DNA of 6,923 bases, taken from assembly GCA_934593275.1 (NCBI GenBank), contig CAKTQE010000081.1, positions 1-6,923 of the forward strand, in the 5' to 3' direction. The notes under the pieces were generated by a model. That model ran no database searches. It was not told the DNA's origin and saw only the letters and a program-made list of their open reading frames with translations. Positions 1 to 6,350 of the stretch are shown here, one piece after another (position 1 is the first letter of the stretch; the number at the start of each line of letters is the position of its first letter). The DNA is from an uncultured Oscillospiraceae bacterium. Its GTDB lineage: Bacteria; Bacillota; Clostridia; Oscillospirales; Oscillospiraceae. A program made the position numbers and the translations under genes.

Positions 1-11
1 ACAGCTTGCAT

Positions 12-40
12 ATGTTACCACAGCCGCCACCGTTTGTCAA
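12..40 (-). promoter_or_regulatory. Leftward sigma-A-type promoter for a gene beyond the left edge
   Basis: Read on the minus strand, a perfect -35 box TTGACA (40-35) is followed by a 17-base spacer and a -10 box TAACAT (17-12, 4 of 6 matches to consensus). Upstream of the -35 lie three A-runs on this strand (49-44, 58-55 and 72-67), spaced about 10 and 13 bases, which look like an UP element or a bent-DNA segment. The start site would fall within the first few bases of the window, so the gene lies outside and cannot be named. Bases 73-126, between the A-runs and the first repeat module, show nothing further that I recognise. Confidence 0.6.
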
Positions 41-126
41 GTGTTTTTTACCAATTTTCGACATTCTTTTTTGGGCAGAATAGATAAAGACAAACGTTCA
101 CCAGAGGCGGAGGATGGTACCCCCAT

Positions 127-260
127 GTAGGGGCGGCTACCATGTCGCCCGCCACGTTCCGAATACAAATCTGTGCGGGTGAATGGTATCACCCCATATG
201 CGGAACAATGTAGCGGCGTTGACCCAACGCCATCCAGCCCCGCCAGGGGCTGGCCCCGTT
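127..260 (+). repeat. Repeat module A, left copy (multi-hairpin intergenic repeat)
   Basis: This non-coding module is built from hairpins in fixed order. It starts with GTAGGGGCGG and a first hairpin, here altered (131-150) so that its stem needs a G-U pair. GCCACGTT (151-158) follows. Next is the box GGGTGA-ATGGTA-TCACCC (177-194). A second GTAGC start at 210 leads into a 7-bp stem with ACC loop (215-231), a 2-base linker, and an 8-bp stem CCAGCCCC/GGGGCTGG (234-253). An inverted copy lies at 6723-6857, and 41 bases (201-241 against 6745-6785) are identical. The module abuts module B in the opposite orientation. No transposase is present, so this resembles a REP/BIME-type or non-autonomous repeat rather than an insertion sequence. 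Confidence 0.8.
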
Positions 261-460
261 GGATGTTACGAATACAAACGTACCACGGTTCCGGCCCTCC
301 GGGCCGGTTGGCGGCAGATTGCCGCCGCTACAGTGGGGGTACCGTATTTCGGGTGATACCATTCACCCCCACAAGTTATACATCCAACGTGGCGGGCGGC
401 AGGTTGCCGCCCCTACGATAAATTTGTTACAAATACCGTATATTGAACGTATCTATCACC
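261..460 (-). repeat. Repeat module B, left copy
   Basis: On the minus strand this runs outward from the 3' end of the acyltransferase gene: an AT-rich lead with TATACGGTATTTGTAACAAA, then GTAGGGG at 416, an 8-bp hairpin (412-394, loop ACC on this strand), GCCACGTT, the GGGTGAATGGTATCACCC box, a second GTAGC at 331, a 7-bp hairpin (326-310) and a 7-bp hairpin CCGGCCC/GGGCCGG (307-291). By eye, 261-460 matches 6351-6552 on the plus strand at roughly 80-85%. The differences concentrate in loops and spacers, while the stems stay paired. Short open frames across this region have no protein-like features or ribosome binding sites. Confidence 0.8.
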
Positions 461-476
461 AATTTTTGCTTCAAAA

Positions 477-524
477 ACTGTCCACTGTCAACTGAAAAAA
501 TGTCCATTGTCAATTGTCAATTTT
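477..524 (-). repeat. Degenerate heptamer tandem repeats downstream of the acyltransferase gene
   Basis: Seven-base units on the plus strand are ACTGTCC, ACTGTCA and partial ACTG (477-494), a run of six A (495-500), then TGTCC, ATTGTCA, ATTGTCA and ATTTT (501-524). On the minus strand these are the TTGACA-A/G units also found after cca at 6011-6077, including the same TGGACA variant. The patch begins about 18 bases past the acyltransferase stop. The minus-strand T6 run (500-495) could aid termination, but no strong stem precedes it. Confidence 0.7.
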
Positions 525-542
525 AAGTTTCCCCCTTATTTC

Positions 543-1391
543 TTACGCCTCCTCAGTCGGTTCTGCCGGGAGGGCGTAGTTGGGGCCTAGGTCTTGCAGC
601 ATTTTGTCAAAGGCTTCCTGGGAGATGTCTACGGCGGTGCGGCCGGGGAAGGTGGTGGGGGACAGGACGTCTACCACGTGGAGGGGGATGTGGGTCTTTT
701 TGAGGTGGGTGATGTTGCAGAAAATATTCTGGGTATTTTGCAGGGTACACAGGACGATGGGTACCTGGGTTTTGGTGGCGATTTTGAAGACACCGGAGCG
801 GAAATGATGGAGCTTCTGGTCCCGGCTGGTGTAGCCCTCGGGGAATACCGCCACGCTGACCTGGTCGTCCTTGATCAGCTGGATGCACTTGAGGATGGTT
901 TTCAGGGCCTCCCGGTCATTTTCCCGGTTGATCATCTGGCAAAGGGTCGCGTGCATCAGCTTGCCGATGATGAACATATCCGCGTTTTCCCGCTTGGAGA
1001 TAAAGGCCAGCTGGGACTCCGGGAAGCAGCCCATCAGCAGTACCGGGTCCAGAATGCTCAGGTGGTTGCACACCAGCAGGAACCGACCATCTTTGGGAAG
1101 CTTTTCCTTGCCCTGGAAATCAATATCCATCCGCAGCAGCGAATACACCGCCGGGATATAGAGCCGCAGCACCCAGCGGAAGAACTTGCTGTCGCTTTCC
1201 CGGGGCTTGGAAATATCCACCGTTGCGGTGGCAAGCCACAGGAACAAAAAGGCCAGGGCAAACAGTGCCACCCAGTAGCCCGCAAAGCAAGCCAAAGTAC
1301 CCAGTACCACGACGGCACCGGAAAAGTCCCCCAGGACACAGGTCAGCACCGCGAAAAGGGCGGCGAGAACGGTCATAGAACCCAAAAGCAT
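543..1391 (-). CDS. Membrane-anchored 1-acylglycerol-3-phosphate acyltransferase-like protein (PlsC family)
   Basis: A lysophospholipid acyltransferase of the PlsC/LPLAT family, which transfers an acyl chain from acyl-CoA or acyl-ACP to lysophosphatidic acid or a similar acceptor at the inner face of the membrane. Numbered from the preferred start (282 aa), residues 1-20 and about 24-55 are hydrophobic and should be two membrane segments. The catalytic NHxxxxD motif is NHLSILD (His110, Asp115). The substrate-binding motif FPEG is at 183-186, followed by YTSR. VPIV (210-213) fits the fourth family motif. Start choice: the ATG at 1391 has GGAGG eight bases upstream, whereas the ATG at 1406 (287 aa, extra MEEST) has its nearest purine-rich site about 15 bases away. 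The gene diverges from an acyl-CoA ligase, which fits acyl metabolism. The acceptor cannot be read from sequence, and it may not be the main cellular PlsC, so no symbol is given. Confidence 0.9.
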   Translation of the reverse strand: MLLGSMTVLAALFAVLTCVLGDFSGAVVVLGTLACFAGYWVALFALAFLFLWLATATVDISKPRESDSKFFRWVLRLYIPAVYSLLRMDIDFQGKEKLPKDGRFLLVCNHLSILDPVLLMGCFPESQLAFISKRENADMFIIGKLMHATLCQMINRENDREALKTILKCIQLIKDDQVSVAVFPEGYTSRDQKLHHFRSGVFKIATKTQVPIVLCTLQNTQNIFCNITHLKKTHIPLHVVDVLSPTTFPGRTAVDISQEAFDKMLQDLGPNYALPAEPTEEA

Positions 1392-1399
1392 GGTCGATT

Positions 1400-1404
1400 C
1401 CTCC
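1400..1404 (-). promoter_or_regulatory. Ribosome binding site that sets the acyltransferase start
   Basis: GGAGG on the minus strand lies exactly eight bases before the ATG at 1391-1389. It overlaps codons 1-3 of the alternative upstream start at 1406. A second site, GGGGGAGG, sits further upstream but about 15 bases from the 1406 ATG, which is too far for efficient initiation. The downstream start is therefore preferred. Confidence 0.65.
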
Positions 1405-1440
1405 ATAATTGGGGGATATTGCCTCCCCCGTGTTTTCCCT

Positions 1441-1469
1441 ATTATACCGTTTTCCCATGGGCTTTACAA
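1441..1469 (-). promoter_or_regulatory. Promoter of the PlsC-like gene
   Basis: On the minus strand a TTGTAA -35 box (1469-1464, 4 of 6 matches to TTGACA) is separated by 17 bases from a perfect TATAAT -10 box (1446-1441). Transcription would start near 1434, giving a leader of about 40 bases before the ATG at 1391. No operator palindrome was recognised. Confidence 0.7.
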
Positions 1470-1519
1470 GGGCAAAACCCAAGACTTCTCCGGAACCTCT
1501 TTATTTTTTCCGGGCAGGG

Positions 1520-1548
1520 TAGAAATTCAGAGGGTGAAATGCTATAAT
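1520..1548 (+). promoter_or_regulatory. Promoter of the ligase-DUF1624-membrane-cca operon
   Basis: An extended -10 element TGCTATAAT (1540-1548) with a perfect TATAAT hexamer is preceded at 17 bases by TAGAAA (1520-1525, 4 of 6 matches to TTGACA). The TG extension can compensate for the weak -35. Predicted initiation is near 1555, leaving a leader of about 30 bases. The leader contains AAGGA (1573-1577), ten bases before the ATG at 1588. The two divergent -10 boxes are about 100 bases apart, leaving room for a shared operator that I could not identify. Confidence 0.7.
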
Positions 1549-1587
1549 TACTTGATATATACCCTATTTTGAAAGGACCGTGACCCT

Positions 1588-3312
1588 ATGGGATTATCCG
1601 CCTACGCGCCTTGGCTCAAGTATTACGGAAGCACCCCCGCTTCTTTGGAATACCCCCGCAAGACCATGTATGAAATGGTGGCCGATGCCGCCAGAAGAAA
1701 GCCCGACCACACCGCCTACATCTTTATGGGGAAGAAAACCTCCTATCCCCAGTTTTTAAAGCGCATTGACGCTGCCGCCCGGGGCCTTTACAACCTGGGC
1801 ATTCGGGAGGGGGACAAGGTTTCCATCTGCATGGCAAACACCCCCCAGGCCCTGGACTGCTTTTATGCCCTGAACCGTCTGGGTGCCATCCCCAATATGA
1901 TCCATCCCCTGTCCGCTGCCCAGGAAATCGCTTTCTACCTGAATTTTTCCAAAAGCAAGGCCATTCTGACCCTGGATCAGTTTTACGACAAGGTGGCCTC
2001 CATCCTGCCCCAGCTGGAAAACCCCACCACCATTCTGGTGGCCAAGGTGTCCGAGGAGCTGCCCGGAGCCTTGAGCGTGCTGTATCCCATGACCAAAACC
2101 GCCCGGGCGGTGAAGAAGCTGCCCAAAAAGGGGTATACCCTTTGGTACGACATGGTAAAGGCCGGCAAAAATACGGTGCTGCCCCAAATGCCAGAATATA
2201 AGGACAGCTGCGCCGCCATTCTCTATTCCGGCGGCACCACCGGCACCACCAAGGGCATCATGCTCTCCAATATGAATTTTAACGCCCTGGCCCTGCAAAC
2301 CATTGCCGCCTCCGGCTTTTCCATGGAGGATATCTCCAATATGAAGATGCTCTCCGTCATGCCGGTATTCCACGGCTTCGGCCTGGGAATCGGCATCCAC
2401 ACCCCTCTGATTGCCGGAGGCACCTGCATTCTCATTCCCCAATTTAATGTAAAGGTCTACGCCGAGACGCTGCTTCGGCAAAAGCCCAATCTGATTCCCG
2501 GTGTTCCCACCCTTTTTGAGGCCCTGCTCCGGGCGGAAAAGCTGGAGGGTGCCGACCTGAGCTTCCTGCGGGGTATTTTCTCCGGCGGCGACAGCCTGTC
2601 CCCGGAACTGAAGCGAAAGGTTGACGCGTTCCTCAAAGACCACGGCTGCAGCGAACAGATTCGGGAGGGCTACGGGGCTACGGAGTGTGTCACCGCCTCC
2701 TGCCTGACCCCCAAGGACTACGCCCGCCACGGCTCCATCGGTGTGCCGTTCCCGGATACCTTCTATAAAATCGTAGAGCCGGGTACCACCCATGAAGTGG
2801 AGCCAAACATTGAGGGAGAAATCTGCATTTCCGGACCCACCGTCATGCTGGGCTATATGGACAACCCTGAGGAGACCCGCCAGACCCTGCGCCGCCATTA
2901 CGATGGCCGCATCTGGCTCCATACCGGTGACCTGGGCCACATGGACCAGGACGGCTTTGTCTACTTCCGCCAACGCATGAAGCGGATGATCATCACCTCC
3001 GGCTTCAATGTCTACCCCTCTCAGCTGGAAAACATCATTGACGGCTATGACAAAGTTCTCCTCAGCTGCGTCATCGGTGTCAAGGACCCCTACCGGGTCC
3101 AGCGAGTAAAGGCCTATGTGGTGCCTATGCCCGGAGTGGAGCCAACGGAGGAACTGAAAAAAGAGCTGCTGGATTACTGCGCCGGGCGCATTGCCAAATA
3201 TGCCCTGCCCCGGGAAATCGAATTTAGAAAAGAGCTGCCCAAGACCCTGGTGGGCAAGGTGGCCTATCGGGTGCTGGAGGAAGAAGCCAACGCCAAGGCA
3301 GGTCAGGCATGA
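1588..3312 (+). CDS. AMP-forming acyl-CoA synthetase (probable long-chain fatty acid-CoA ligase)
   Basis: A full-length (574 aa) member of the ANL adenylate-forming superfamily. It activates a carboxylic acid, most likely a fatty acid, with ATP to acyl-AMP and then to acyl-CoA. The family motifs appear in order: the phosphate-binding loop YSGGTTGTTKG (213-223), FHGFG (261-265), the adenine-binding motif GYGATE (361-366), HTGDLG with the ribose-binding Asp (445-450), the hinge region around KRMIITSGFNVYPSQLEN (465-482), and the C-terminal PKTLVGK whose Lys557 is the expected adenylation lysine. All key residues are intact. The N-terminus (PWLKYYG, then PRKTMYEMV) is typical of clostridial long-chain ligases. 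It is the first gene of the operon, with its own promoter and AAGGA site. Its stop overlaps the next start by four bases. Chain length and acid type are not decidable here; an acyl-AMP ligase feeding a carrier protein is less likely. Confidence 0.93.
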   Translation: MGLSAYAPWLKYYGSTPASLEYPRKTMYEMVADAARRKPDHTAYIFMGKKTSYPQFLKRIDAAARGLYNLGIREGDKVSICMANTPQALDCFYALNRLGAIPNMIHPLSAAQEIAFYLNFSKSKAILTLDQFYDKVASILPQLENPTTILVAKVSEELPGALSVLYPMTKTARAVKKLPKKGYTLWYDMVKAGKNTVLPQMPEYKDSCAAILYSGGTTGTTKGIMLSNMNFNALALQTIAASGFSMEDISNMKMLSVMPVFHGFGLGIGIHTPLIAGGTCILIPQFNVKVYAETLLRQKPNLIPGVPTLFEALLRAEKLEGADLSFLRGIFSGGDSLSPELKRKVDAFLKDHGCSEQIREGYGATECVTASCLTPKDYARHGSIGVPFPDTFYKIVEPGTTHEVEPNIEGEICISGPTVMLGYMDNPEETRQTLRRHYDGRIWLHTGDLGHMDQDGFVYFRQRMKRMIITSGFNVYPSQLENIIDGYDKVLLSCVIGVKDPYRVQRVKAYVVPMPGVEPTEELKKELLDYCAGRIAKYALPREIEFRKELPKTLVGKVAYRVLEEEANAKAGQA

Positions 3313-4004
3313 ACAAGCGGATCTGGGAACTGGATGCCGCCCGGGGGCTGGCCCTCATCGGCATGATGGGCATTCACCTGATTTACGATCTGGTGGAGCT
3401 TTACCGGGTCTGGTCCTGGAATCCAGTATGGTATCAGGTATTCAAAAACAACTATGGGGCCATTTTTCTGGTGATTTCCGGCATCAGCGTGACCTTGGGC
3501 CGCCACCCGGTAAAGCGGGGGCTACAGGTGTTTTGCTGCGGCGGGCTGTGTACCCTGGCAACCTACGGCATGTACCGGCTGGGCTTTGCGGGAAAGGACA
3601 TCATTATTTATATTGGGGTCCTCCAATGCCTGGGCCTGTGCATGATGCTTTGGCCGGTGTTCAAAAAACTCCCCAGTTCCGGGCTGGTGTTGCTGGCCGG
3701 GGCCATGGTGATTTTGGGTCTGTGGCTGCGGAGGGTGAGCTTTTCCTTTCCCTGGCTCACGGTGCTGGGGTTTGCCCCCTACGGCTTTGCCTCCTCGGAC
3801 TACTTTCCGCTGTTTCCCAACCTGGGGTATTTTCTTCTGGGAGCCGTGGCAGGTCGGGCCATTTATAAAAAAAAGCGCAGTGTTTACCCCATGGACCCGG
3901 CCCCCATGCCGGTGCTTCGGTGGTTGGGGCGGCACAGCCTATTGAGCTATCTGCTCCACCAGCCCATTCTGGCGGCGGCGGTATGGGCCGTGACCGCACT
4001 GTAG
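3309..4004 (+). CDS. DUF1624 / heparan-alpha-glucosaminide N-acetyltransferase-like membrane protein
   Basis: A 231-aa polytopic membrane protein matching the catalytic-domain family named after lysosomal HGSNAT (DUF1624). In that family a conserved N-terminal histidine takes an acetyl group from acetyl-CoA and passes it across the membrane to a sugar amine. Visible hallmarks are the N-terminal ELDAARGLALIGMMGIH followed by YD (residues 7-27, His23 the likely key residue), a glycine-rich segment FLVISGISVTLG (53-64), GVLQCLGL (103-110) and the C-terminal GRHSLLSYLLHQPIL (207-221). About seven hydrophobic spans are visible. Small bacterial homologues of this size are common in Clostridia and their substrate is unknown. 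An acetyl or acyl transfer to a cell-surface glycan is an inference. The ATGA overlap with the ligase stop (3309-3312) indicates translational coupling; its own ribosome binding site is weak. Confidence 0.85.
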   Translation: MNKRIWELDAARGLALIGMMGIHLIYDLVELYRVWSWNPVWYQVFKNNYGAIFLVISGISVTLGRHPVKRGLQVFCCGGLCTLATYGMYRLGFAGKDIIIYIGVLQCLGLCMMLWPVFKKLPSSGLVLLAGAMVILGLWLRRVSFSFPWLTVLGFAPYGFASSDYFPLFPNLGYFLLGAVAGRAIYKKKRSVYPMDPAPMPVLRWLGRHSLLSYLLHQPILAAAVWAVTAL

Positions 4005-4007
4005 AAC

Positions 4008-4013
4008 AGGAGG
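4008..4013 (+). promoter_or_regulatory. Ribosome binding site fixing the start of the unknown membrane protein
   Basis: AGGAGG lies five bases before the ATG at 4019. The same reading frame is open back to an ATG at 3920, but that start has no such site, would overlap the DUF1624 gene by 85 bases and would add 33 non-membrane residues. The 4019 start is clearly better. Confidence 0.8.
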
Positions 4014-4018
4014 TTTCC

Positions 4019-4699
4019 ATGAAAAAAGAACGTTTTCATATTGTGATTTTCCTTTTGGGCATTCTTTCCGGGTGCCTGCGGTGGTATCTCTACGCCAAGG
4101 GGCTGGATGACCGGGGGCTGATCCCGGCGGGCAGTCCGGTGGACCTGATGCTCTGGGTTTTGACGGCGGCGGCTCTGGTGCTGTGCGTTCTTTCCAAACA
4201 GCCGGAACAAAAAACGGAGAAATGGATGACCGCCCTGGGCATGTATTTCCTGGCCTTTGGGCTGCTGTTCAGCACCCGGGAGCTGCACCAGGGCTACAGG
4301 GGGCTTCTGACGGTGATTCGTGCGCTGTCTCTCCTGTCCGCAATCCTTCTTGCGGTGGAGGGGACCCTGACGTTTCGGGGGAAGGCCCTCTCCTGGCTGT
4401 GGCTGCCGGTATGCCTGACCTTGATCGTCCGGCTGGTGGGAGCCTACCAGACCTGGAGCCGGGACCCCCAGATGCAGGATTTCCTGCTGCCCCTGCTGGC
4501 GGGCCTTTCCCTGGCGGCGGGGGCCTATCGCCGGGGGGCGGAAAATCTGGGGCTGCCCAAGTCCCCCTGGACCTATCGCTTTGCCATGGCCGCCATGTAT
4601 CTGTGCCTGGCCGCCGCCGGTGGGCCTGACAGCTATTATATCCCCTGCGGCGTTTCCGCCCTGCTGCTGTCCTACCGGCAGGAGGAACCGTCATGCTGA
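4019..4699 (+). CDS. Polytopic membrane protein of unknown function
   Basis: I do not recognise this 226-aa protein. It is strongly hydrophobic, with about seven likely membrane spans near residues 7-26, 42-59, 70-86, 95-116, 124-142, 152-170 and 186-217. The connecting loops are short and charged (for example QPEQKTEK at 61-68, RRGAENLG at 171-178). The positively charged N-terminus (MKKER) suggests it faces the cytoplasm. No cysteine pair, histidine cluster, ATP-binding or protease motif is visible. It starts 14 bases after the DUF1624 stop behind a strong AGGAGG, and overlaps cca by seven bases. Its place after an acyl-CoA ligase and a DUF1624 protein makes a partner role in membrane or surface acyl transfer possible, but that is only context. 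Start 4019 is preferred over 3920. Confidence 0.8.
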   Translation: MKKERFHIVIFLLGILSGCLRWYLYAKGLDDRGLIPAGSPVDLMLWVLTAAALVLCVLSKQPEQKTEKWMTALGMYFLAFGLLFSTRELHQGYRGLLTVIRALSLLSAILLAVEGTLTFRGKALSWLWLPVCLTLIVRLVGAYQTWSRDPQMQDFLLPLLAGLSLAAGAYRRGAENLGLPKSPWTYRFAMAAMYLCLAAAGGPDSYYIPCGVSALLLSYRQEEPSC

Positions 4700-6015
4700 T
4701 TCCCGAAACCGTTGCCCGGTGCCTGGATGCCCTGGAACAGGCGGGGTTTGAAGCCTACTGCGTAGGGGGCTGTGTCCGGGACTGGCTTCTGGGAAAGGAA
4801 CCCCATGACTTTGACCTCTGTACCTCTGCCACCCCGGCGGAAATGAAGGCCATCTTCCAGGGCCGGAATCTGGTGCTGGCAGGAGAAAAGCACGGCACCG
4901 TGGGGGTGGTCACAGAAGAGGGTGTGGTGGAGATCACCACCTTTCGGAAAGAGGGGACCTATGCCGACAACCGGCACCCGGACCGGGTGGAATTTGTAAC
5001 GGACATCCGGCAGGATCTGGCCCGGCGGGATTTTACGGTAAATGCCATGGCCTGGTCCCCCAAACGGGGACTTCAAGACCCCTTTGGGGGAGAACAGGAC
5101 TTAAAGCAGGGCATTCTGCGCTGTGTGGGCCACCCGGAGACCCGATTCCGGGAGGATGCCCTGCGAATTCTGCGGGGGCTGCGGTTCTCCGTGACCTACG
5201 GTCTGACCCCGGAGCCGGAAACGGAAAAAGCCATGCTGTCTTTGACGGGACTGCTGGACCACTTGGCCCGGGAACGGGTTTTCGGGGAGTTCTGCGGCTT
5301 CCTGCCCAAAATCAACAAGGAGCAGTTGCTCCATTATAGCCCCATCATCACCCAGGTCATCCCGGAACTGAGGGCCACGGTGGGCTTTGACCAGCACTCC
5401 CCCCACCATAAATATGACCTCTACACCCATATTGCCCAGGTGGTGGAACAGGTACCCGGTACTCTTCCCCTGCGGTGGGCGGCACTGCTCCACGATGTGG
5501 GAAAAATCCCCACTTTCACCCGGGACGAAACCGGACGGGGCCACTTTTACGGCCACGCTCAGGCCGGGGCGGAACTGGCAGAGGAGATTCTTCGCCGCCT
5601 GAAAGCCTCCACCGCCCTGCGTCAGCGGGTGGTCCTGCTGACCCAGCAGCACATGACCCGGCTGAAACCGGAAAAGCGGCTTCTGAAACGCTATCTAGGC
5701 CGCTGGGGCCGGGAGACTGTGGAGGAGCTGCTATATTTGCAGCAAGCCGACATGGGCAGCAAGGGCGTTCCCGGAGAAGAGGAGCAGGAAGCCTTTGAAA
5801 ATCTTTGGAAGCTTTTAGCAGAAGTAGAACAGGAATCCGCCTGCCTGACCCGCAAAGACCTGGCCATCACCGGCCAAGACCTACTTTCCCTGGGCTACCA
5901 GGGCCAGGAGATTGGACAGAAGCTGGAAGAACTACTGGAAGCGGTGCTGGACGAGCGGGTGGAGAACGAACACGATGCGCTGGTGGAGTTTTTGGAGCGG
6001 ACGGGAGTCAGTTGA
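4693..6015 (+). CDS. cca: CCA-adding tRNA nucleotidyltransferase with HD domain
   Basis: Class II CCA-adding enzyme (440 aa), which builds or repairs the 3'-CCA end of tRNA using CTP and ATP without a template, in the cytoplasm. Head domain: GGCVRDWLLG (25-34) and the metal-binding carboxylates in HDFDLCTSATP (Asp39, Asp41). The neck follows with RRDFTVNAMA (111-120), the nucleotide-selecting EDALRILR (154-161) and LARERVFGEF (191-200). A C-terminal HD phosphohydrolase domain is intact, with His246, His267-Asp268 in LLHDVGKI and His284/His288; in related enzymes it has phosphatase or phosphodiesterase activity on tRNA ends or cyclic nucleotides. A single full-CCA enzyme rather than a split CC/A pair is usual in Clostridia; substrate range is inferred. 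GGAGG (4681-4685) lies seven bases before the ATG, and the start overlaps the upstream stop by seven bases. The TGA stop lies inside the first heptamer of a repeat array. Confidence 0.95.
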   Translation: MLIPETVARCLDALEQAGFEAYCVGGCVRDWLLGKEPHDFDLCTSATPAEMKAIFQGRNLVLAGEKHGTVGVVTEEGVVEITTFRKEGTYADNRHPDRVEFVTDIRQDLARRDFTVNAMAWSPKRGLQDPFGGEQDLKQGILRCVGHPETRFREDALRILRGLRFSVTYGLTPEPETEKAMLSLTGLLDHLARERVFGEFCGFLPKINKEQLLHYSPIITQVIPELRATVGFDQHSPHHKYDLYTHIAQVVEQVPGTLPLRWAALLHDVGKIPTFTRDETGRGHFYGHAQAGAELAEEILRRLKASTALRQRVVLLTQQHMTRLKPEKRLLKRYLGRWGRETVEELLYLQQADMGSKGVPGEEEQEAFENLWKLLAEVEQESACLTRKDLAITGQDLLSLGYQGQEIGQKLEELLEAVLDERVENEHDALVEFLERTGVS

Positions 6016-6077
6016 CAGTTGACAGTTGACAGTTTTTCCGAAATTGACAATGGACAATTGACAATTGACAATTTTTT
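6011..6077 (+). repeat. Heptamer tandem repeat array starting within the cca stop codon
   Basis: Three perfect GTTGACA units (6011-6031) are followed by GTTTTTCCGAA and then ATTGACA, ATGGACA, ATTGACA, ATTGACA (6043-6070), ending in a run of T at 6072-6077. The first unit contains the cca TGA (6013-6015). Related units in inverted orientation lie after the acyltransferase gene at 477-524. The units are direct repeats, so hairpin potential is poor (about four base pairs). The T-runs at 6033-6037 and 6072-6077 could still contribute to termination, and no better terminator for the operon was found. Confidence 0.85.
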
Positions 6078-6143
6078 GGAGGGACGGACGTGGCCCCTTT
6101 GCACCGATGTTCCAGTAAAGCCACCAACCCCAAAGCACGGTAC

Positions 6144-6196
6144 AAAAGCTTCCCCTCCGGGGAATCTGGCAGGGCGCAGCCCTGACTGATGAGGCA
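6144..6196 (+). repeat. Two-hairpin intergenic repeat ending in TGACTGATGAGG
   Basis: AAAAGC leads into TTCCCC-tcc-GGGGAA (6150-6164), then CAGGGC-gca-GCCCTG (6170-6184) and the tail ACTGATGAGG (6185-6194). I recall this arrangement (two short hairpins followed by TGACTGATGAGG) as a frequent dispersed intergenic repeat in Faecalibacterium and relatives, which supports the taxonomic guess. The flanks 6078-6143 and 6197-6240 hold nothing I can identify. Confidence 0.65.
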
Positions 6197-6244
6197 GCGG
6201 GACGACCTGAAACGCTCTGGAAACAAAGGGCGAATTCGTAGAAA

Positions 6245-6311
6245 CGCAATACCATTTTTCGGTACGGCTCGATAGCCTAAACGTGGCGGGCGGCAGATTG
6301 CCGCCCCTACG
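6245..6311 (-). repeat. Half copy of the hairpin repeat module
   Basis: On the minus strand GTAGGGG starts at 6310 and leads into the 8-bp hairpin GGGCGGCA/TGCCGCCC (6306-6288) and GCCACGTT. A degraded trace of the central box (AATGGTATTGCG around 6257-6246) follows. The second GTAGC hairpin pair is missing. It points toward cca, opposite to the full module B at 6351-6552. Confidence 0.65.
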
Positions 6312-6350
6312 TCAATGTACCACGTTTTCCGCATTTTTGGAAACGAAAAC

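Noticed and set aside
127..460. CRISPR array
   Set aside because: Repeats are palindromic modules of variable length in opposing orientations, with no regular repeat-spacer periodicity and no cas genes.
173..495. Short plus-strand open frames over the left repeat region
   Set aside because: They translate the hairpin repeats, lack ribosome binding sites and hydrophobic or domain-like features, and similar frames arise in the right repeats because the DNA is homologous.
594..1547. Long plus-strand frame (317 codons) opposite the acyltransferase
   Set aside because: It is the antisense shadow of a gene with clear catalytic motifs and its translation is low-complexity (rich in G, Q and H).
1407..1587. 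FapR-like or other fatty-acid regulator operator between the divergent promoters
   Set aside because: No convincing palindrome of the expected type was found in the intergenic sequence.
1756..2973. 405-codon minus-strand frame inside the acyl-CoA ligase
   Set aside because: It is antisense to a gene with all ANL motifs, and its glycine- and histidine-rich composition is typical of GC-rich shadows.
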